Origin: Pilibacter termitis
GTDB taxonomy: Bacteria; Bacillota; Bacilli; Lactobacillales; Streptococcaceae
Assembly (NCBI RefSeq): GCF_900167335.1
Contig: NZ_FUXI01000004.1
Coordinates: 43,132 to 107,131 of the forward strand
DNA: 64,000 nt
Direction of reading: 5' to 3'
Shown here: positions 36,880 to 47,495 of the stretch, in pieces
Position numbering within the stretch: the first letter of the stretch is position 1
Layout: each line of letters starts with the position of its first letter
The notes under the pieces: model-generated
Seen by the model: only the letters and a program-made list of their open reading frames with translations
The model's database searches: none
What the model was told of the DNA's origin: nothing
Program-made: the position numbers and the translations under genes

Positions 36880-36950
36880 GGGTACCTCTAAAAACTCACA
36901 GTTACCCAAAATTACTAGTTTTGGATTAAACGGATTTTTTGAGATGCCTT
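36880..36950. repeat. Mini A element (about 70 bp) in the repressor leader
   Basis: From GGGTACCTCTAAAAACTC to TTTTTTGAGATGCCT, with ACCCAAAATTACTAGTTTTGGATT in the middle, flanked by TA on both sides. It has no B junction sequences, so it is a short form of the A family. It lies between the repressor promoter and its ATG. Confidence 0.72.
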
Positions 36951-36960
36951 TACAGTTAAC

Positions 36961-37026
36961 ATTCTACTCTTTTTGAAAAAAAAGTCAAACAAAAGTGTTG
37001 ACTTTTTTCAAAAAGAGTAATAAAAT
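36961..37026. promoter_or_regulatory. Divergent promoters with a shared symmetrical operator
   Basis: ACTCTTTTTGAAAAAA at 36966 and its inverse TTTTTTCAAAAAGAGT ending 37018 form a 22-bp inverted repeat around a short centre. Each arm overlaps a -35: TTGACT (36998-37003) with TAAAAT (37021-37026), spacing 17, toward dinB, and TTGACT (minus strand, 36983-36988) with TAGAAT (36961-36966), spacing 16, toward the repressor. Repressor binding would block both. Confidence 0.82.
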
Positions 37027-37072
37027 GATTTCATAAGTTCGTTTAGTTGAAGAAAAGAAAGGTGTGATTGTG

Positions 37073-37264
37073 ATGTTTGTAGATATGATGATGTTGATTT
37101 TCATGGTAATTGGATTTCTTTCTTTTGGAGTAGTATTCGTTTTGAGTATTTTAGGGATGTTTACAAATTTCGATTTAAAATCTAAGAGAAAATGTCCAAC
37201 AAGCAATGTAACAATTTTGCCAATAACAGATAGAGAATGTCATGAATTAAAGAAAATCGCATAG
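37073..37264 (+). CDS. Small membrane protein upstream of dinB
   Basis: 63 residues: one long hydrophobic stretch (about 1-32, MMMLIFMVIGFLSFGVVFVL) and a polar, cysteine-containing tail ending HELKKIA. It starts at 37073 behind GAAAGG and ends about 10 bases before dinB. Under the S24-controlled promoter it would be damage-inducible. Small membrane proteins induced in the SOS response of other bacteria can delay division, but that role here is only an analogy. Confidence 0.68.
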   Translation: MFVDMMMLIFMVIGFLSFGVVFVLSILGMFTNFDLKSKRKCPTSNVTILPITDRECHELKKIA

Positions 37265-37273
37265 GTGAGTAAA

Positions 37274-38389
37274 ATGAGTGAGCATTTTTTTCCATTGAAA
37301 AATGATACTTCGAGAAAAATAGTGCATATTGATATGGATGCTTTTTTTGCAAGTGTTGAGATGCGAGACGATCCTCGTTTGCAAAATCTCCCCGTAGTAA
37401 TCGCCAGACATCCACGAGAAACTGGAGGTCGAGGAGTAGTCTCTACGTGCAATTATATCGCTCGAACCTACGGGATTCATTCTGCGATGAGTGCGAAAAA
37501 AGCCTACGAATTATGCCCAAAAGCAGTATTCATTTCGGGTAATTATGCAAAATATGTTGAAGTATCTAAAAAAGTAAGAGAAATTTTCGCTCGTTATACA
37601 GATTTAGTTGAGCCGATGAGCATTGACGAGGCTTATTTAGATGTGACAAAAAATAAGATTGGCAGTAAAAGTGCAGTTAAAATTGCTAAAATGATTCAAT
37701 ATGACATTTGGCACGAACTTCATTTAACGTGTAGTGCAGGTGTGAGTTACAATAAATTTCTGGCAAAAATCGCAAGTGATTGGAAAAAGCCAGCAGGATT
37801 GACGATTATTACGCCAGAGGATGCGTTATCGTTTTTAAACGACTTACCGATTGAAAAATTTCATGGTGTCGGAAAGAAAACGAGAGAGTCAATGAATGAG
37901 TGGGGTGTTTTTTTAGGAAGAGATTTGCTTGAAAAAAGCGAATTAGATCTCATGCAAAAGTTTGGTAAAATGGGGTATTCTCTTTACAGAAAAGCACGTG
38001 GTATTCATAACTCCCCCGTGAATAATTTTCGAGAAAGAAAATCCGTAGGAAAAGAAAGAACTTATAAACAAGACATTTTTTTGTTAGAAGTAGCAGAACA
38101 GCAACTGTTACATCTATCAGAAATGGTCAGCACCTCATTGAAAGATAAGAAAAAGCATGGTCGAGTGGTTACGCTAAAAATTCGCTACTCAGATTTTTCT
38201 ACCTTAACGAAACGTATCACTTTGCCAGATGAAATCTATCAAGCAGAAGATATTTATTTCAATGCAAAAGCACTATTTGAAGAATATGCTGAGGTAGAAC
38301 GAGGAATTCGCCTGTTGGGAGTGACAGTTAGTACATTGGCTTCTGTTTTTTACGAAAATATCGTTTTGCCTTTGGATTGTGTGCAATAA
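37274..38389 (+). CDS. dinB: Y-family DNA polymerase IV
   Basis: Translesion polymerase of 371 residues. Seen: catalytic [21 protein letters not shown] motif [13 protein letters not shown], palm/thumb [18 protein letters not shown], HhH region [16 protein letters not shown] and little-finger domain. ATG 37274 is preferred, behind AGGTGAG; a GTG 9 bases upstream is possible. It is cotranscribed with the small membrane gene from the S24-operator promoter. Confidence 0.95.
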   Translation: MSEHFFPLKNDTSRKIVHIDMDAFFASVEMRDDPRLQNLPVVIARHPRETGGRGVVSTCNYIARTYGIHSAMSAKKAYELCPKAVFISGNYAKYVEVSKKVREIFARYTDLVEPMSIDEAYLDVTKNKIGSKSAVKIAKMIQYDIWHELHLTCSAGVSYNKFLAKIASDWKKPAGLTIITPEDALSFLNDLPIEKFHGVGKKTRESMNEWGVFLGRDLLEKSELDLMQKFGKMGYSLYRKARGIHNSPVNNFRERKSVGKERTYKQDIFLLEVAEQQLLHLSEMVSTSLKDKKKHGRVVTLKIRYSDFSTLTKRITLPDEIYQAEDIYFNAKALFEEYAEVERGIRLLGVTVSTLASVFYENIVLPLDCVQ

Positions 38390-38417
38390 ATGAGAGTTGA
38401 AGTTGTAAAGAAAAAAA

Positions 38418-38481
38418 GGTACTTCTAAAAACTTACGATTATCCCAAATTGCTAGTTTTGACTTAACCGAAGTTTTTAGCG
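38418..38481. repeat. Mini A element before tgt, right end eroded
   Basis: GGTACTTCTAAAAACTT, then CCCAAATTGCTAGTTTTG and GAAGTTTTTAG, after which similarity stops. Same layout as the copy at 36880. Confidence 0.62.
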
Positions 38482-38498
38482 GAGGAGAAATATCTGCT

Positions 38499-38526
38499 TG
38501 AACAAATTCTTTTTTTCGTTTATGAT
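38499..38526 (+). promoter_or_regulatory. tgt promoter
   Basis: TTGAAC at 38499-38504 and TATGAT at 38521-38526, spacing 16. Confidence 0.65.
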
Positions 38527-38543
38527 AGGGAAAGATTTTCTAA

Positions 38544-39713
<1,170 letters not shown>

Positions 39714-39780
39714 AATGATTGCTAAGGACGGAATAGTTTGTTAAACTGTATATTATACTAAACGAAAAGGTGAATAAAAA

Positions 39781-40104
39781 ATGAATTTATTGCTTCCAAT
39801 AATGCTAGTAGTTATGGTAGTTATGCTTTATTTTTCTTCTAAAAAACAAAAGCAAGCTCAACAAGACAGACAAAATCAAATCAACAGCATGAAAGCTGGA
39901 GATGAAATTGTCACAATTGGAGGACTCCACGGCTTACTTCATGAAGTAAACACAGAAAAAGGAACCATTACGCTTGATTGCGAAGGAGTTTACTTAGAGT
40001 TTGATCGTAATTCTATTCGTACAATAAAACCACAAACTACGAATGAAGTTGTTGCCGAAGAGTCTGCTGAAGAAGTAGCAAGCGACGAGAAAACAGAAGA
40101 ATAA
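39781..40104 (+). CDS. yajC: Sec translocase accessory subunit YajC
   Basis: 107 residues: one N-terminal transmembrane helix (about 3-20), basic KKQKQAQQDRQNQ linker, the conserved MKAGDEIVTIGGLHG core and an acidic tail. A known partner of SecDF in protein export. It follows tgt and ends at a good terminator. Confidence 0.94.
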   Translation: MNLLLPIMLVVMVVMLYFSSKKQKQAQQDRQNQINSMKAGDEIVTIGGLHGLLHEVNTEKGTITLDCEGVYLEFDRNSIRTIKPQTTNEVVAEESAEEVASDEKTEE

Positions 40105-40108
40105 TTAA

Positions 40109-40142
40109 AGGTCTGCGGTTTATTAACCGTAGATTTTTTTTG
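40109..40142 (+). terminator. Terminator after yajC
   Basis: TCTGCGGTT/AACCGTAGA stem with eight T. Confidence 0.88.
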
Positions 40143-40334
40143 TAATGCTTTACGACAATACAGCAAAAGAATTGCTAAATTTTTAATGGAAACGATTGTA
40201 ACTCTCGCAAGAAAAACATATTTTTGTTAAAATAAATCGAATGGGAAATTAAGGAGTTTCTACTTCTTGTTTTCGAGAATATAGAAAATTGTTTTGGTGG
40301 TAAATTGCCAAGGCGAAATCAAAGGAGATTCATT

Positions 40335-40964
40335 ATGTCAAACTTTCAGGTTATCAATCACCCGCTTATTCAACACAAGCTATCTATTCTTCGCAGAAAG
40401 GATATGGGAACAAAGGTGTTCCGCGAGCTTGTAGACGAGATTGGAATGCTTATGGCTTATGAAGTGAGTCGTGATTTACCACTTGAAGATGTGGAAATTG
40501 AAACACCGATTACTACAACAACTCAAAAGCAATTAGCAGGGAAAAAATTAGCGATTGTGCCAATTTTGCGTGCAGGAATTGGTATGGTAGACGGCATTTT
40601 GAAATTAATTCCAGCGGCAAAAGTTGGGCATATCGGAATGTATCGTGACGAAGAAACGCTTGAACCGCATGAGTACTTGGTGAAATTGCCAGAGGATATT
40701 TCAAGTCGTCAAATTTTCCTCGTTGACCCAATGCTTGCCACAGGTGGTAGTGCAATTTTGGCGGTGGATAGTTTGAAAAAACGTGGGGCAACGAATATTA
40801 AATTTGTCTGTCTTGTTGCAGCACCAGAAGGTGTGCAAGCCTTACAAAAAGCACATCCAGATGTGAATATCTACACAGCAAGTTTAGATGAAAAATTAAA
40901 TGAACATGGTTATATCGTGCCGGGTCTTGGAGATGCTGGTGATAGACTATTTGGAACGAAGTAG
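40335..40964 (+). CDS. upp: Uracil phosphoribosyltransferase
   Basis: Salvages uracil to UMP. Seen in 209 residues: N-terminal [41 protein letters not shown] loop [12 protein letters not shown] and C-terminal [14 protein letters not shown]. The start at 40335 follows AAAGGAG; the extra upstream frame is leader. Monocistronic, ending at a terminator shared with the convergent PHP gene. Confidence 0.97.
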   Translation: MSNFQVINHPLIQHKLSILRRKDMGTKVFRELVDEIGMLMAYEVSRDLPLEDVEIETPITTTTQKQLAGKKLAIVPILRAGIGMVDGILKLIPAAKVGHIGMYRDEETLEPHEYLVKLPEDISSRQIFLVDPMLATGGSAILAVDSLKKRGATNIKFVCLVAAPEGVQALQKAHPDVNIYTASLDEKLNEHGYIVPGLGDAGDRLFGTK

Positions 40965-40972
40965 ATAATAAA

Positions 40973-41008
40973 AAAGCAAATCGAAAAAAACGGTTTGCTT
41001 TTCTTTTT
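40973..41008. terminator. Bidirectional terminator after upp
   Basis: AAGCAAATCG/CGGTTTGCTT stem with T-rich tail. Confidence 0.85.
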
Positions 41009-41779
41009 TTATATTTTGAAATTCACACATTTTCCCTTGTCAAATTGAACGACATGGTGAATGCCAGCTTTTTTTGCGTTTTCTATTAAGCGTGAAAAAT
41101 TTAATTCCACTTCTGTTGCTCTTTTTGCCTCGCTACCAAAAGTAAAGAGTGTTCCGCCAAGCTCTTGATAGAGGGTAACGGCAAAATCGTAGAGGTAACG
41201 ATAACCGTAGAAAAAGCAGCCTTTTGCATTCAATTCTAGGGCGATATTGCGTTGAATCATGAGTTTGAAAATTTCTTCGAGTTCGTGTTCTACTAATAAA
41301 ATAACAGCACGCTTGCTTAGTGAGAAACGTCTCAAGCCGTAATCGAGAGAAGATAGCACATTTATTCCGTCAATTTCAGTAATCGCCTGTTTCATGAGAG
41401 AAAAATATTCTGCGACGACGGTGTTTACATTTTCAAATAAAATTTCATCACTCATGAAATCTAGTTTTCCATTTGAACGAATGGAAAGAAGTTTGACATC
41501 GAATGATTTATCTGTGAGATAATTTTGTATTCGTTCTCTATTTCCTTTTGTATAGCCGATTTCAATCCCTTTGTAAATCTTTCGCTCGGGAAATTTTTCA
41601 CGTAAGGAAAAGATTTCTTGGCTATATTTTTCATCGTCCAAAATACTGTCTTCTTCGGCAATTAAATTGTCGAAAATTAAGGAATCTGTAAAAGTGAGCG
41701 TGTGATTGTTTTGCAACAGAACTTCCTCCATTTCGCAAGAGGAGTCGTAGCTGAATTTTGTGTGTATGTGGCAGTCCAT
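41009..41779 (-). CDS. PHP-domain phosphoesterase (HisJ-like)
   Basis: 256 residues. Seen: DCHIHTKFSYDSSCEMEE at the N-terminus, the first PHP metal motif, GIEIGYTKG in the middle, and GSEAKRATEVE near the end. The fold matches histidinol-phosphatase HisJ relatives. The start at 41779 is chosen because GGAGGACAAA precedes it; an upstream open frame codes only a spurious hydrophobic stretch. No histidine genes are nearby, so histidinol phosphatase is only one possible activity. Confidence 0.8.
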   Translation of the reverse strand: MDCHIHTKFSYDSSCEMEEVLLQNNHTLTFTDSLIFDNLIAEEDSILDDEKYSQEIFSLREKFPERKIYKGIEIGYTKGNRERIQNYLTDKSFDVKLLSIRSNGKLDFMSDEILFENVNTVVAEYFSLMKQAITEIDGINVLSSLDYGLRRFSLSKRAVILLVEHELEEIFKLMIQRNIALELNAKGCFFYGYRYLYDFAVTLYQELGGTLFTFGSEAKRATEVELNFSRLIENAKKAGIHHVVQFDKGKCVNFKI

Positions 41780-41916
41780 TTTGTCCTCCGTGTAAAGTAA
41801 TAGTAAGACTATTGTAAGGCATAACAACGAAAAAATCACGAGCAATTTTTATTTTCTCGTTCCTTTTATGTAGGTTGATGTAAGAAATTTCCCCATTCCT
41901 GATTTCTTGTAAAAAA

Positions 41917-41967
41917 ATCGCATAAAATCAACGTTCTTAAAAACGTATTTCATGCGATTTTTTTTAG
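41917..41967. terminator. Terminator between ABC operon and PHP gene
   Basis: AAAAATCGCAT-AAAT pairs with ATTTCATGCGATTTTT around a loop; serves the minus-strand amino-acid ABC operon. Confidence 0.8.
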
Positions 41968-41980
41968 AGGCAGCCTTATT

Positions 41981-42718
41981 TTATCCCTTCAAGAATCGTG
42001 CTAAAAATTCTCGAGTTCTTTCTTCTTTAGGATTTCCAAAAATTTGCTCAGGACTTCCTTCTTCGGCGATTACACCTTTGTCCATAAAAATGACACGGTC
42101 GCTGACTTCTCTAGCAAATTCCATTTCATGTGTGACGATTACCATTGTCAATCCGCTTTCTGCAAGAGCTTTAATTGTGGCAAGAACTTCACCGACCATT
42201 TCTGGATCTAACGCACTTGTCGGTTCGTCAAAAAGGATAACGTCAGGATTCATTGAAATCGCTCGAGCAATGGCTACACGTTGTTTTTGACCGCCAGAAA
42301 GTTGAGCAGGACGGGCGTTGGCAAATTGTTCCATACCAACTTTTTTCAAGTTTTCAAGAGCGATTTTTTTCGCCTCGTCCTTTCCTTTTTTCAAAACGGT
42401 TGTTTGCCCAACCATGACGTTTTCAAGTGTGTTCATATTGTTAAACAAATTAAAACTTTGAAACACCATACCTAAATGTGTACGGTATTCAGGAACGTTA
42501 AAACCTTTTGCTAGTACATTTTTTCCATTGTATAAAATTTCACCACTATTTGCTTTTTCTAGCAAATTGATAGAACGCAAAAGAGTGGACTTTCCGCTAC
42601 CGCTGCTACCGATAATGGAGATTACTTCCCCTTTATTCACGCTCATATGAATGTCCTTTAGCACTTCATTTTGCCCAAAGGATTTTTTTAAATGATTGAT
42701 TTCTAAAATAGTTGTCAT
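41981..42718 (-). CDS. Amino-acid ABC transporter ATPase (probably lysine)
   Basis: 245-residue GlnQ-type ATPase. Seen: Walker [17 protein letters not shown]-loop [17 protein letters not shown], signature [15 protein letters not shown], Walker [15 protein letters not shown] and switch [11 protein letters not shown]. It lies 2 bases after the fused binding-protein/permease gene. The lysine riboswitch upstream of the operon makes lysine, or another basic amino acid, the probable cargo (LysXY-type system); without it the sequence alone would only say polar amino acids. Confidence 0.88.
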   Translation of the reverse strand: MTTILEINHLKKSFGQNEVLKDIHMSVNKGEVISIIGSSGSGKSTLLRSINLLEKANSGEILYNGKNVLAKGFNVPEYRTHLGMVFQSFNLFNNMNTLENVMVGQTTVLKKGKDEAKKIALENLKKVGMEQFANARPAQLSGGQKQRVAIARAISMNPDVILFDEPTSALDPEMVGEVLATIKALAESGLTMVIVTHEMEFAREVSDRVIFMDKGVIAEEGSPEQIFGNPKEERTREFLARFLKG

Positions 42719-42720
42719 CT

Positions 42721-44316
42721 TTATTCTCCCTTCTTCACCTCAGCAATTTGCATTTGATTAGAAATTGGTACATATGCGTCAGGACCGTCGATTTTTCTTT
42801 CCACAATGCGTAAAATGCGTGTAATCGTGAATGTCAAGACAAAGTAAATTGCACAAATGATTGCAAAGGTTTGGAAGTACATAAAGTTTTGCTGTGCAAC
42901 GGTTGTTCCTTGGAAAAATAGTTCTGATACTGAAATAACTGAAAGTACCGAAGTATCTTTGATATTGATAACAAATTCATTTCCTGTTGCTGGTAAAATA
43001 TTTCTCAAAACTTGCGGTAAAACGACTTTTCTCATTGTTTGAGTGTGTGTCATTCCAATTGCTTGTGCCGCCTCGAATTGTCCATTATCAACGGCAAAAA
43101 TCCCACCACGAACGATTTCGCTCATGTAAGCTCCTGTATTAATAGAAACAATGATAAGAGCAGCAAGTGTTCGGTCAATGCTCAAGCCAAACGCAAGGGC
43201 ACTTCCGTAGTAGAGCACCATTGCCTGCACAATCATCGGCGTACCACGGAAAATTTCGATGTACGCACTAATCAGCCAACCGAAAATTTTGTGCAAAGTG
43301 TTCACCAATTTGTTTTCACTTGTTGGAATCGTGCGATAAACACCGATTAAAAGACCGATAATCGTACCGATAACCGTACTAATTAAAGAAACAAACAGTG
43401 TCATACCTGTTCCACGCAAAAATTGTGTTCCGTTATCTTTTATGATAGCACTCAATTGGTCTACCCAAGTGCCACTAGATTCTGTTTCAGGTTGATTGTG
43501 AATCATTTTATCCATAAGTTCTTGCTGTTTTTTTAGCGTAAACGTAGCAAGATATTCGTTGATTTTTTCTAAATCTTTCTCACCTTTTCGTACACCAATA
43601 GCTGTTGTTGTATCCTCTGGATTGAGTGTGAAACCTTTCCCTTTTGGAAATTCAATAAATTTGAACACTCGATTGCGAGCTTCCGCTGTCACTCCCTCGG
43701 GACGTTCGGCAACGTAGCCGTCAATGGCACCACTTTGAAGTGCCACACGCATACTTGAAAAATCTTTCATTGCAGGCTGTTTATCCACATTTTTGAGCTG
43801 TTCCACTAAATCATAATGGAAAGTGCCAAGTTGAGCGGTAATTTTCGCATTTTTAAAATCATCAATACTTTTTGCATCAGCAAATTTTCCCGTGCGATTG
43901 ACCATAACTCCTAGAGAACTTGTGTAATAAGCATTTGAAAAATCAATTTGTTCACGACGTTCTGGTGTAGGACTCATTCCTGCGATAATCGCATCAATTT
44001 TCCCACTTGTAAGAGCAGGTAATAATCCGTCCCAGCTCGTTTTGACAATGACCAATTTTTTCCCTAGACTTTCAGCTAATGCTTTTGCCACTTGTACGTC
44101 ATAACCATTTGCGTATTGACCTTTCACGCCTTGGATAGCAACGGCTCCATTTGATTTGTCGTATTGTGTCCAGTTAAACGGAGCATACGCAGCCTCCATT
44201 CCGACACGAAATTCACCGTCTGGTGTAGCGACTTCTGCATTTGTTCTTAGCGAAAAAGCAGAAAACATACTTGCTAAAAAGGTGAACATAAGCAAGGTAG
44301 AAATTTTTTTCTTCAA
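42721..44316 (-). CDS. Fused substrate-binding/permease protein of the amino-acid ABC system
   Basis: About 531 residues: signal peptide ([21 protein letters not shown]), periplasmic-type binding domain (about 30-270, [48 protein letters not shown]), then a permease domain (about 300-510) with [19 protein letters not shown] and the EAA loop [21 protein letters not shown]. The start is TTG 44316, seven codons inside the longest frame, because GAGG lies 8 bases before it. A lysine riboswitch and terminator lie in the leader. Confidence 0.88.
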   Translation of the reverse strand: MKKKISTLLMFTFLASMFSAFSLRTNAEVATPDGEFRVGMEAAYAPFNWTQYDKSNGAVAIQGVKGQYANGYDVQVAKALAESLGKKLVIVKTSWDGLLPALTSGKIDAIIAGMSPTPERREQIDFSNAYYTSSLGVMVNRTGKFADAKSIDDFKNAKITAQLGTFHYDLVEQLKNVDKQPAMKDFSSMRVALQSGAIDGYVAERPEGVTAEARNRVFKFIEFPKGKGFTLNPEDTTTAIGVRKGEKDLEKINEYLATFTLKKQQELMDKMIHNQPETESSGTWVDQLSAIIKDNGTQFLRGTGMTLFVSLISTVIGTIIGLLIGVYRTIPTSENKLVNTLHKIFGWLISAYIEIFRGTPMIVQAMVLYYGSALAFGLSIDRTLAALIIVSINTGAYMSEIVRGGIFAVDNGQFEAAQAIGMTHTQTMRKVVLPQVLRNILPATGNEFVINIKDTSVLSVISVSELFFQGTTVAQQNFMYFQTFAIICAIYFVLTFTITRILRIVERKIDGPDAYVPISNQMQIAEVKKGE

Positions 44317-44353
44317 TTGTAAATCCTCGTCTTTCAATTTATTTGTTTTAGCA

Positions 44354-44382
44354 ACAAAAAAAGCAACTCAAACGGCTGCTTA
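44354..44382 (-). terminator. Riboswitch expression-platform terminator
   Basis: On the minus strand AAGCAGC CGTTTGA GTTGCTT is followed by T5-7, between the aptamer and the transporter gene. Confidence 0.75.
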
Positions 44383-44416
44383 CTTTTCTTCTGAGCGTTT
44401 TTGCTCTTTTCCGAAA

Positions 44417-44564
44417 AATAGCACCTCGCAAAACTTGCGGAGTCCAACCAGTATTCCCAGTTGTCCCAATACCTCAATATGTCTACCTCGGTATTTCGGC
44501 AAATGCTCCTTATCTGTTTCAACGGCACCCCTCCGCAGAGTTCTTAGCATTTGCGACCTCTATT
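44417..44564 (-). promoter_or_regulatory. Lysine riboswitch (L-box) aptamer
   Basis: Minus strand: AATAGAGGTCGC opens and GGTGCTATT closes the basal stem; GCAAATGCT pairs with AGCATTTGC, followed by the conserved GCCGAA; further stems are ATACC/GGTAT and CGCAA/TTGCG. AGAGG-YCGC start, GCCGAA after the second stem and the closing GGTGCTAT are the recognisable L-box landmarks. With the terminator at 44354-44382 it should shut off the transporter when lysine is plentiful. Confidence 0.75.
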
Positions 44565-44582
44565 TCTTTGTTATTGTTGACA

Positions 44583-44611
44583 AGTCTACCTTATCGGAAA
44601 AAAATTGTCAA
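44583..44611 (-). promoter_or_regulatory. Promoter of the lysine-riboswitch operon
   Basis: Minus strand TTGACA (44606-44611) and TAGACT (44583-44588), spacing 17. Confidence 0.75.
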
Positions 44612-44629
44612 ATAATTTTTAGATTTTTT

Positions 44630-44638
44630 TGGTATAAT
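44630..44638 (+). promoter_or_regulatory. Extended -10 of the cinA-recA operon
   Basis: TGGTATAAT gives an extended -10 with TATAAT at 44633-44638; no convincing -35. Confidence 0.6.
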
Positions 44639-44678
44639 AGAAATATATTGCGTATCTTATAGATGAGAGGACAAGCAA

Positions 44679-45929
44679 ATGAAAGCAGAAATTTTGACGG
44701 TGGGTACAGAGATTTTAATGGGGCAAATTGTGAACTCCAATGCAGCAACCATTAGTGAATTGTTAAACGATTTTGGTATTGATGTGGTGTATCATACGAC
44801 AGTAGGGGATAATTTTCAGCGTATGACACGGGCATTGGCACAAGCAGAGGAAAGAGTGGATTTTATCATAATGTGCGGTGGCTTAGGGCCAACAGAGGAC
44901 GATTTGACAAAGGAGGTGCTGGCAAAGCATTTAGGCGAAGAATTAGTCCAAGACAAAGCAGGGTATCAAAAACTACTCGATTATTTTGAAAAAACAGGGC
45001 GAGAGCATACGCCGAATAATGATTTACAAGTGTTGACGTTAAAAGGTGGCGAAGTGCTGAAAAATGAAGTAGGTCTTGCAGTTGGAAGTTTTATAGAAAA
45101 AAACGGAAAATTTTACGCCGCACTCCCCGGACCACCAAGTGAAATGCGACCAATGTTGAGCAATGTTTTATTGCCAAAACTTGCGGAAAAAACTGGAGCA
45201 AACGGGAAATTATACAGCCGAGTGCTACGTTTTTACGGAATTGGTGAAAGTCAATTGGTCACAAAATTGGCAGATTTGATTAATCAGCAAACAGACCCGA
45301 CCATTGCTCCGTATGCAAAAGAAGTTGAAGTAACCCTTCGCCTTGCAACAAAGTGCAAAAGCGAGCAAGAAGCGAATGAAAAATTGGAGAAAATAAAACA
45401 AGAAATTTTGAAAACGGAAGATGTTGGCGAATTTTTCTATGGCGAGGGCGAGTACAACACGCTTGCCAATGTAACGGTTGAATTGCTCAAAGAAAAAGGT
45501 GTGACAATTAGTGCGGCAGAAAGTTTGACGGCTGGAATGTTTCAATCAACGTTGTGCGATATTGTAGGAGCGAGCGAGATTTTCAAAGGCGGATTTGTGA
45601 CGTATTCACAAGAGACAAAAGCTGAATTTTTAGGTATCAATGCAGAAGAATTGACACAACATGGCACCGTGAGTGAATTTTGTGCAAAAGAAATGGCACG
45701 TTGTGCAAGAGAAAAATCTGGTGCAGACATTGGCGTGAGTCTGACAGGGGTAGCAGGACCAAATACGTTAGAAGGGAAAGAGGCTGGCACTGTTTGGATT
45801 GGCATTGCAACAAAAGAGGGTGTTTATGCACTTGAACATCATTTTGCAAGAAGTCGTCAATTTGTTCGTATGAATAGTGTAATGAAAGCACTCAGCATGG
45901 TGCATAAAGAACTGTTGTCTTGCTCTTAA
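44679..45929 (+). CDS. cinA: Competence/damage-inducible protein CinA
   Basis: 416 residues: N-terminal molybdopterin-binding-like domain (TVGTEILMGQIVNSNA, MCGGLGPTEDDLT) and C-terminal CinA domain (AAESLTAGMFQSTLCD, GVAGPNTLEGKEAGTVWIGI). Relatives have pyridine-nucleotide pyrophosphatase/deamidase activities. It is followed 65 bases later by recA, the classical Firmicute arrangement. The ribosome site is GAGAGGAC. Confidence 0.95.
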   Translation: MKAEILTVGTEILMGQIVNSNAATISELLNDFGIDVVYHTTVGDNFQRMTRALAQAEERVDFIIMCGGLGPTEDDLTKEVLAKHLGEELVQDKAGYQKLLDYFEKTGREHTPNNDLQVLTLKGGEVLKNEVGLAVGSFIEKNGKFYAALPGPPSEMRPMLSNVLLPKLAEKTGANGKLYSRVLRFYGIGESQLVTKLADLINQQTDPTIAPYAKEVEVTLRLATKCKSEQEANEKLEKIKQEILKTEDVGEFFYGEGEYNTLANVTVELLKEKGVTISAAESLTAGMFQSTLCDIVGASEIFKGGFVTYSQETKAEFLGINAEELTQHGTVSEFCAKEMARCAREKSGADIGVSLTGVAGPNTLEGKEAGTVWIGIATKEGVYALEHHFARSRQFVRMNSVMKALSMVHKELLSCS

Positions 45930-45994
45930 AGAGAAAAACAAGTAAAATAGAATAAGTGATGAGACGAAAAGTCTCGGTAGAATGGAGAAAAATA

Positions 45995-47233
45995 GTGGCA
46001 AAAAAAAGTTCAAAGAAAAAAGCAGATGAAAATTTAACACGTGAGGAATCATTGGCAAAAGCGTTGAAAGAAATTGAAAAAGATTTTGGGAAAGGTGCTT
46101 TGATGAAACTGGGCGAACGTAGCGACCAAAAAATTTCTGTCATCCCAAGTGGTTCTTTAGCTTTAGACGTGGCTCTTGGTGTAGGTGGGTATCCTCGTGG
46201 ACGAATTATTGAAGTATATGGGCCTGAAAGTTCAGGGAAAACAACTTTGACCCTTCATGCAATTGCAAGTGTGCAAAAACATGGTGGACTTGCGGCGTTT
46301 ATTGATGCCGAACACGCACTTGACCCAGAATATGCGGCAAAACTTGGAGTGGATATTGACAATTTATTCCTTTCACAGCCAGACACTGGGGAACAAGGAT
46401 TGGCGATTGCCGAAAAATTAATTTCAAGTGGAGCAATCGACTTAGTTGTTGTTGACTCTGTTGCTGCCTTGACTCCTCAAGCGGAAATTGACGGAGATAT
46501 GGGGCAAAGTTTTGTCGGCTTACAAGCTCGTATGATGAGCCAAGCATTGCGTAAACTGAGTGCTTCTATCAATAAAACAAAAACTCTTGCGATTTTTATT
46601 AATCAATTGCGTGAAAAAGTAGGGGTAATGTTTGGAAGTCCAGAAACGACACCGGGTGGACGTGCCTTGAAGTTTTACTCGACGATCCGAATTGACGTGC
46701 GTAAGGGTGAACCTCTTGGAACAAAAGAGGAGCCGTATGGTACACAAATGAAAATTAAAATCGTCAAAAATAAAGTGGCACCGCCATTTAAGAAAATTAT
46801 CGTGGAAAATGTCTTTGGAGAAGGAATTTCACAAATTGGCGAATTAATTGATATGGCAAGTGAGAAAGACATCATCAAAAAAGGTGGAGCGTGGTACTCT
46901 TATGGCGATGACCGTTTAGGACAAGGGAAAGAAAAAGCGAAAGTTTATCTTGAAGAACATCCAGAAGTGCTTGCAGAAATCTTTGCCAAAGTGCGTGAAG
47001 CATACGAAATTGGTGAAGAAATTGATTTGAAAGCTGAAAAAGAAAACAAAAAAGAAGAAAAAGATAAAGATAAAAAGAAAAAAACTTCTAAGAAGAAAAA
47101 AGCTGACAAAGACAAGGAAGAAGAAGTGGCTGAGGAAGTGGAGACTGATGCTGGAACTGAAACAGAAGAAGTTATCGCAGAAAACGAAGAGCTTGACCTT
47201 GATTTAGATTTGCCGTTGGATGATGATGAATAA
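45995..47233 (+). CDS. recA: Recombinase RecA with an unusually long charged tail
   Basis: Strand-exchange ATPase and SOS coprotease. Seen: Walker [40 protein letters not shown] loop L1, [22 protein letters not shown] (loop L2). The start is GTG 45995 behind TGGAGA; the upstream open frame is leader. 412 residues, against roughly 350 in many relatives: from about residue 348 the tail has Lys/Glu blocks ([21 protein letters not shown]) and then an acidic end [13 protein letters not shown]. Acidic tails tune RecA DNA access; this one is extreme. Confidence 0.96.
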   Translation: MAKKSSKKKADENLTREESLAKALKEIEKDFGKGALMKLGERSDQKISVIPSGSLALDVALGVGGYPRGRIIEVYGPESSGKTTLTLHAIASVQKHGGLAAFIDAEHALDPEYAAKLGVDIDNLFLSQPDTGEQGLAIAEKLISSGAIDLVVVDSVAALTPQAEIDGDMGQSFVGLQARMMSQALRKLSASINKTKTLAIFINQLREKVGVMFGSPETTPGGRALKFYSTIRIDVRKGEPLGTKEEPYGTQMKIKIVKNKVAPPFKKIIVENVFGEGISQIGELIDMASEKDIIKKGGAWYSYGDDRLGQGKEKAKVYLEEHPEVLAEIFAKVREAYEIGEEIDLKAEKENKKEEKDKDKKKKTSKKKKADKDKEEEVAEEVETDAGTETEEVIAENEELDLDLDLPLDDDE

Positions 47234-47241
47234 TTAAAAAT

Positions 47242-47323
47242 GAGTTCGGGAAAATGTTCGCTTTATGAAAACAAAGAGTTTTTTACTCTCGTTTTTATAA
47301 GTGAACAACCCGACTCTTTTTTT
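47242..47323 (+). terminator. Long hairpin terminator after recA
   Basis: GAGTTCGGG pairs with CCCGACTC, GTTC with GAAC, CTTTAT with ATAAG and AAAAC with GTTTT, with a central AGAGT/ACTCT, then seven T. About 80 nt. The rest of the gap to 47495 is AT-rich with no gene. Confidence 0.8.
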
Positions 47324-47495
47324 ATGAAAAATATTGGATGAATTTTGTATTTTTATATTGAGTCAAATATGGTAGAAATTGTTCTAAAAATAATTAAATA
47401 CATATTTAAAGTAGTCTAGGATTGAGGAAGACTTCGGAATGTGATACAATTTGCTTTAGTCTGGATAAAATAATGATGAAAATAGGAGAATATAA

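Noticed and set aside
44334..44528. 64-codon minus-strand frame in the amino-acid transporter leader
   Set aside because: It overlaps the lysine riboswitch aptamer and its terminator; coding potential is incidental.
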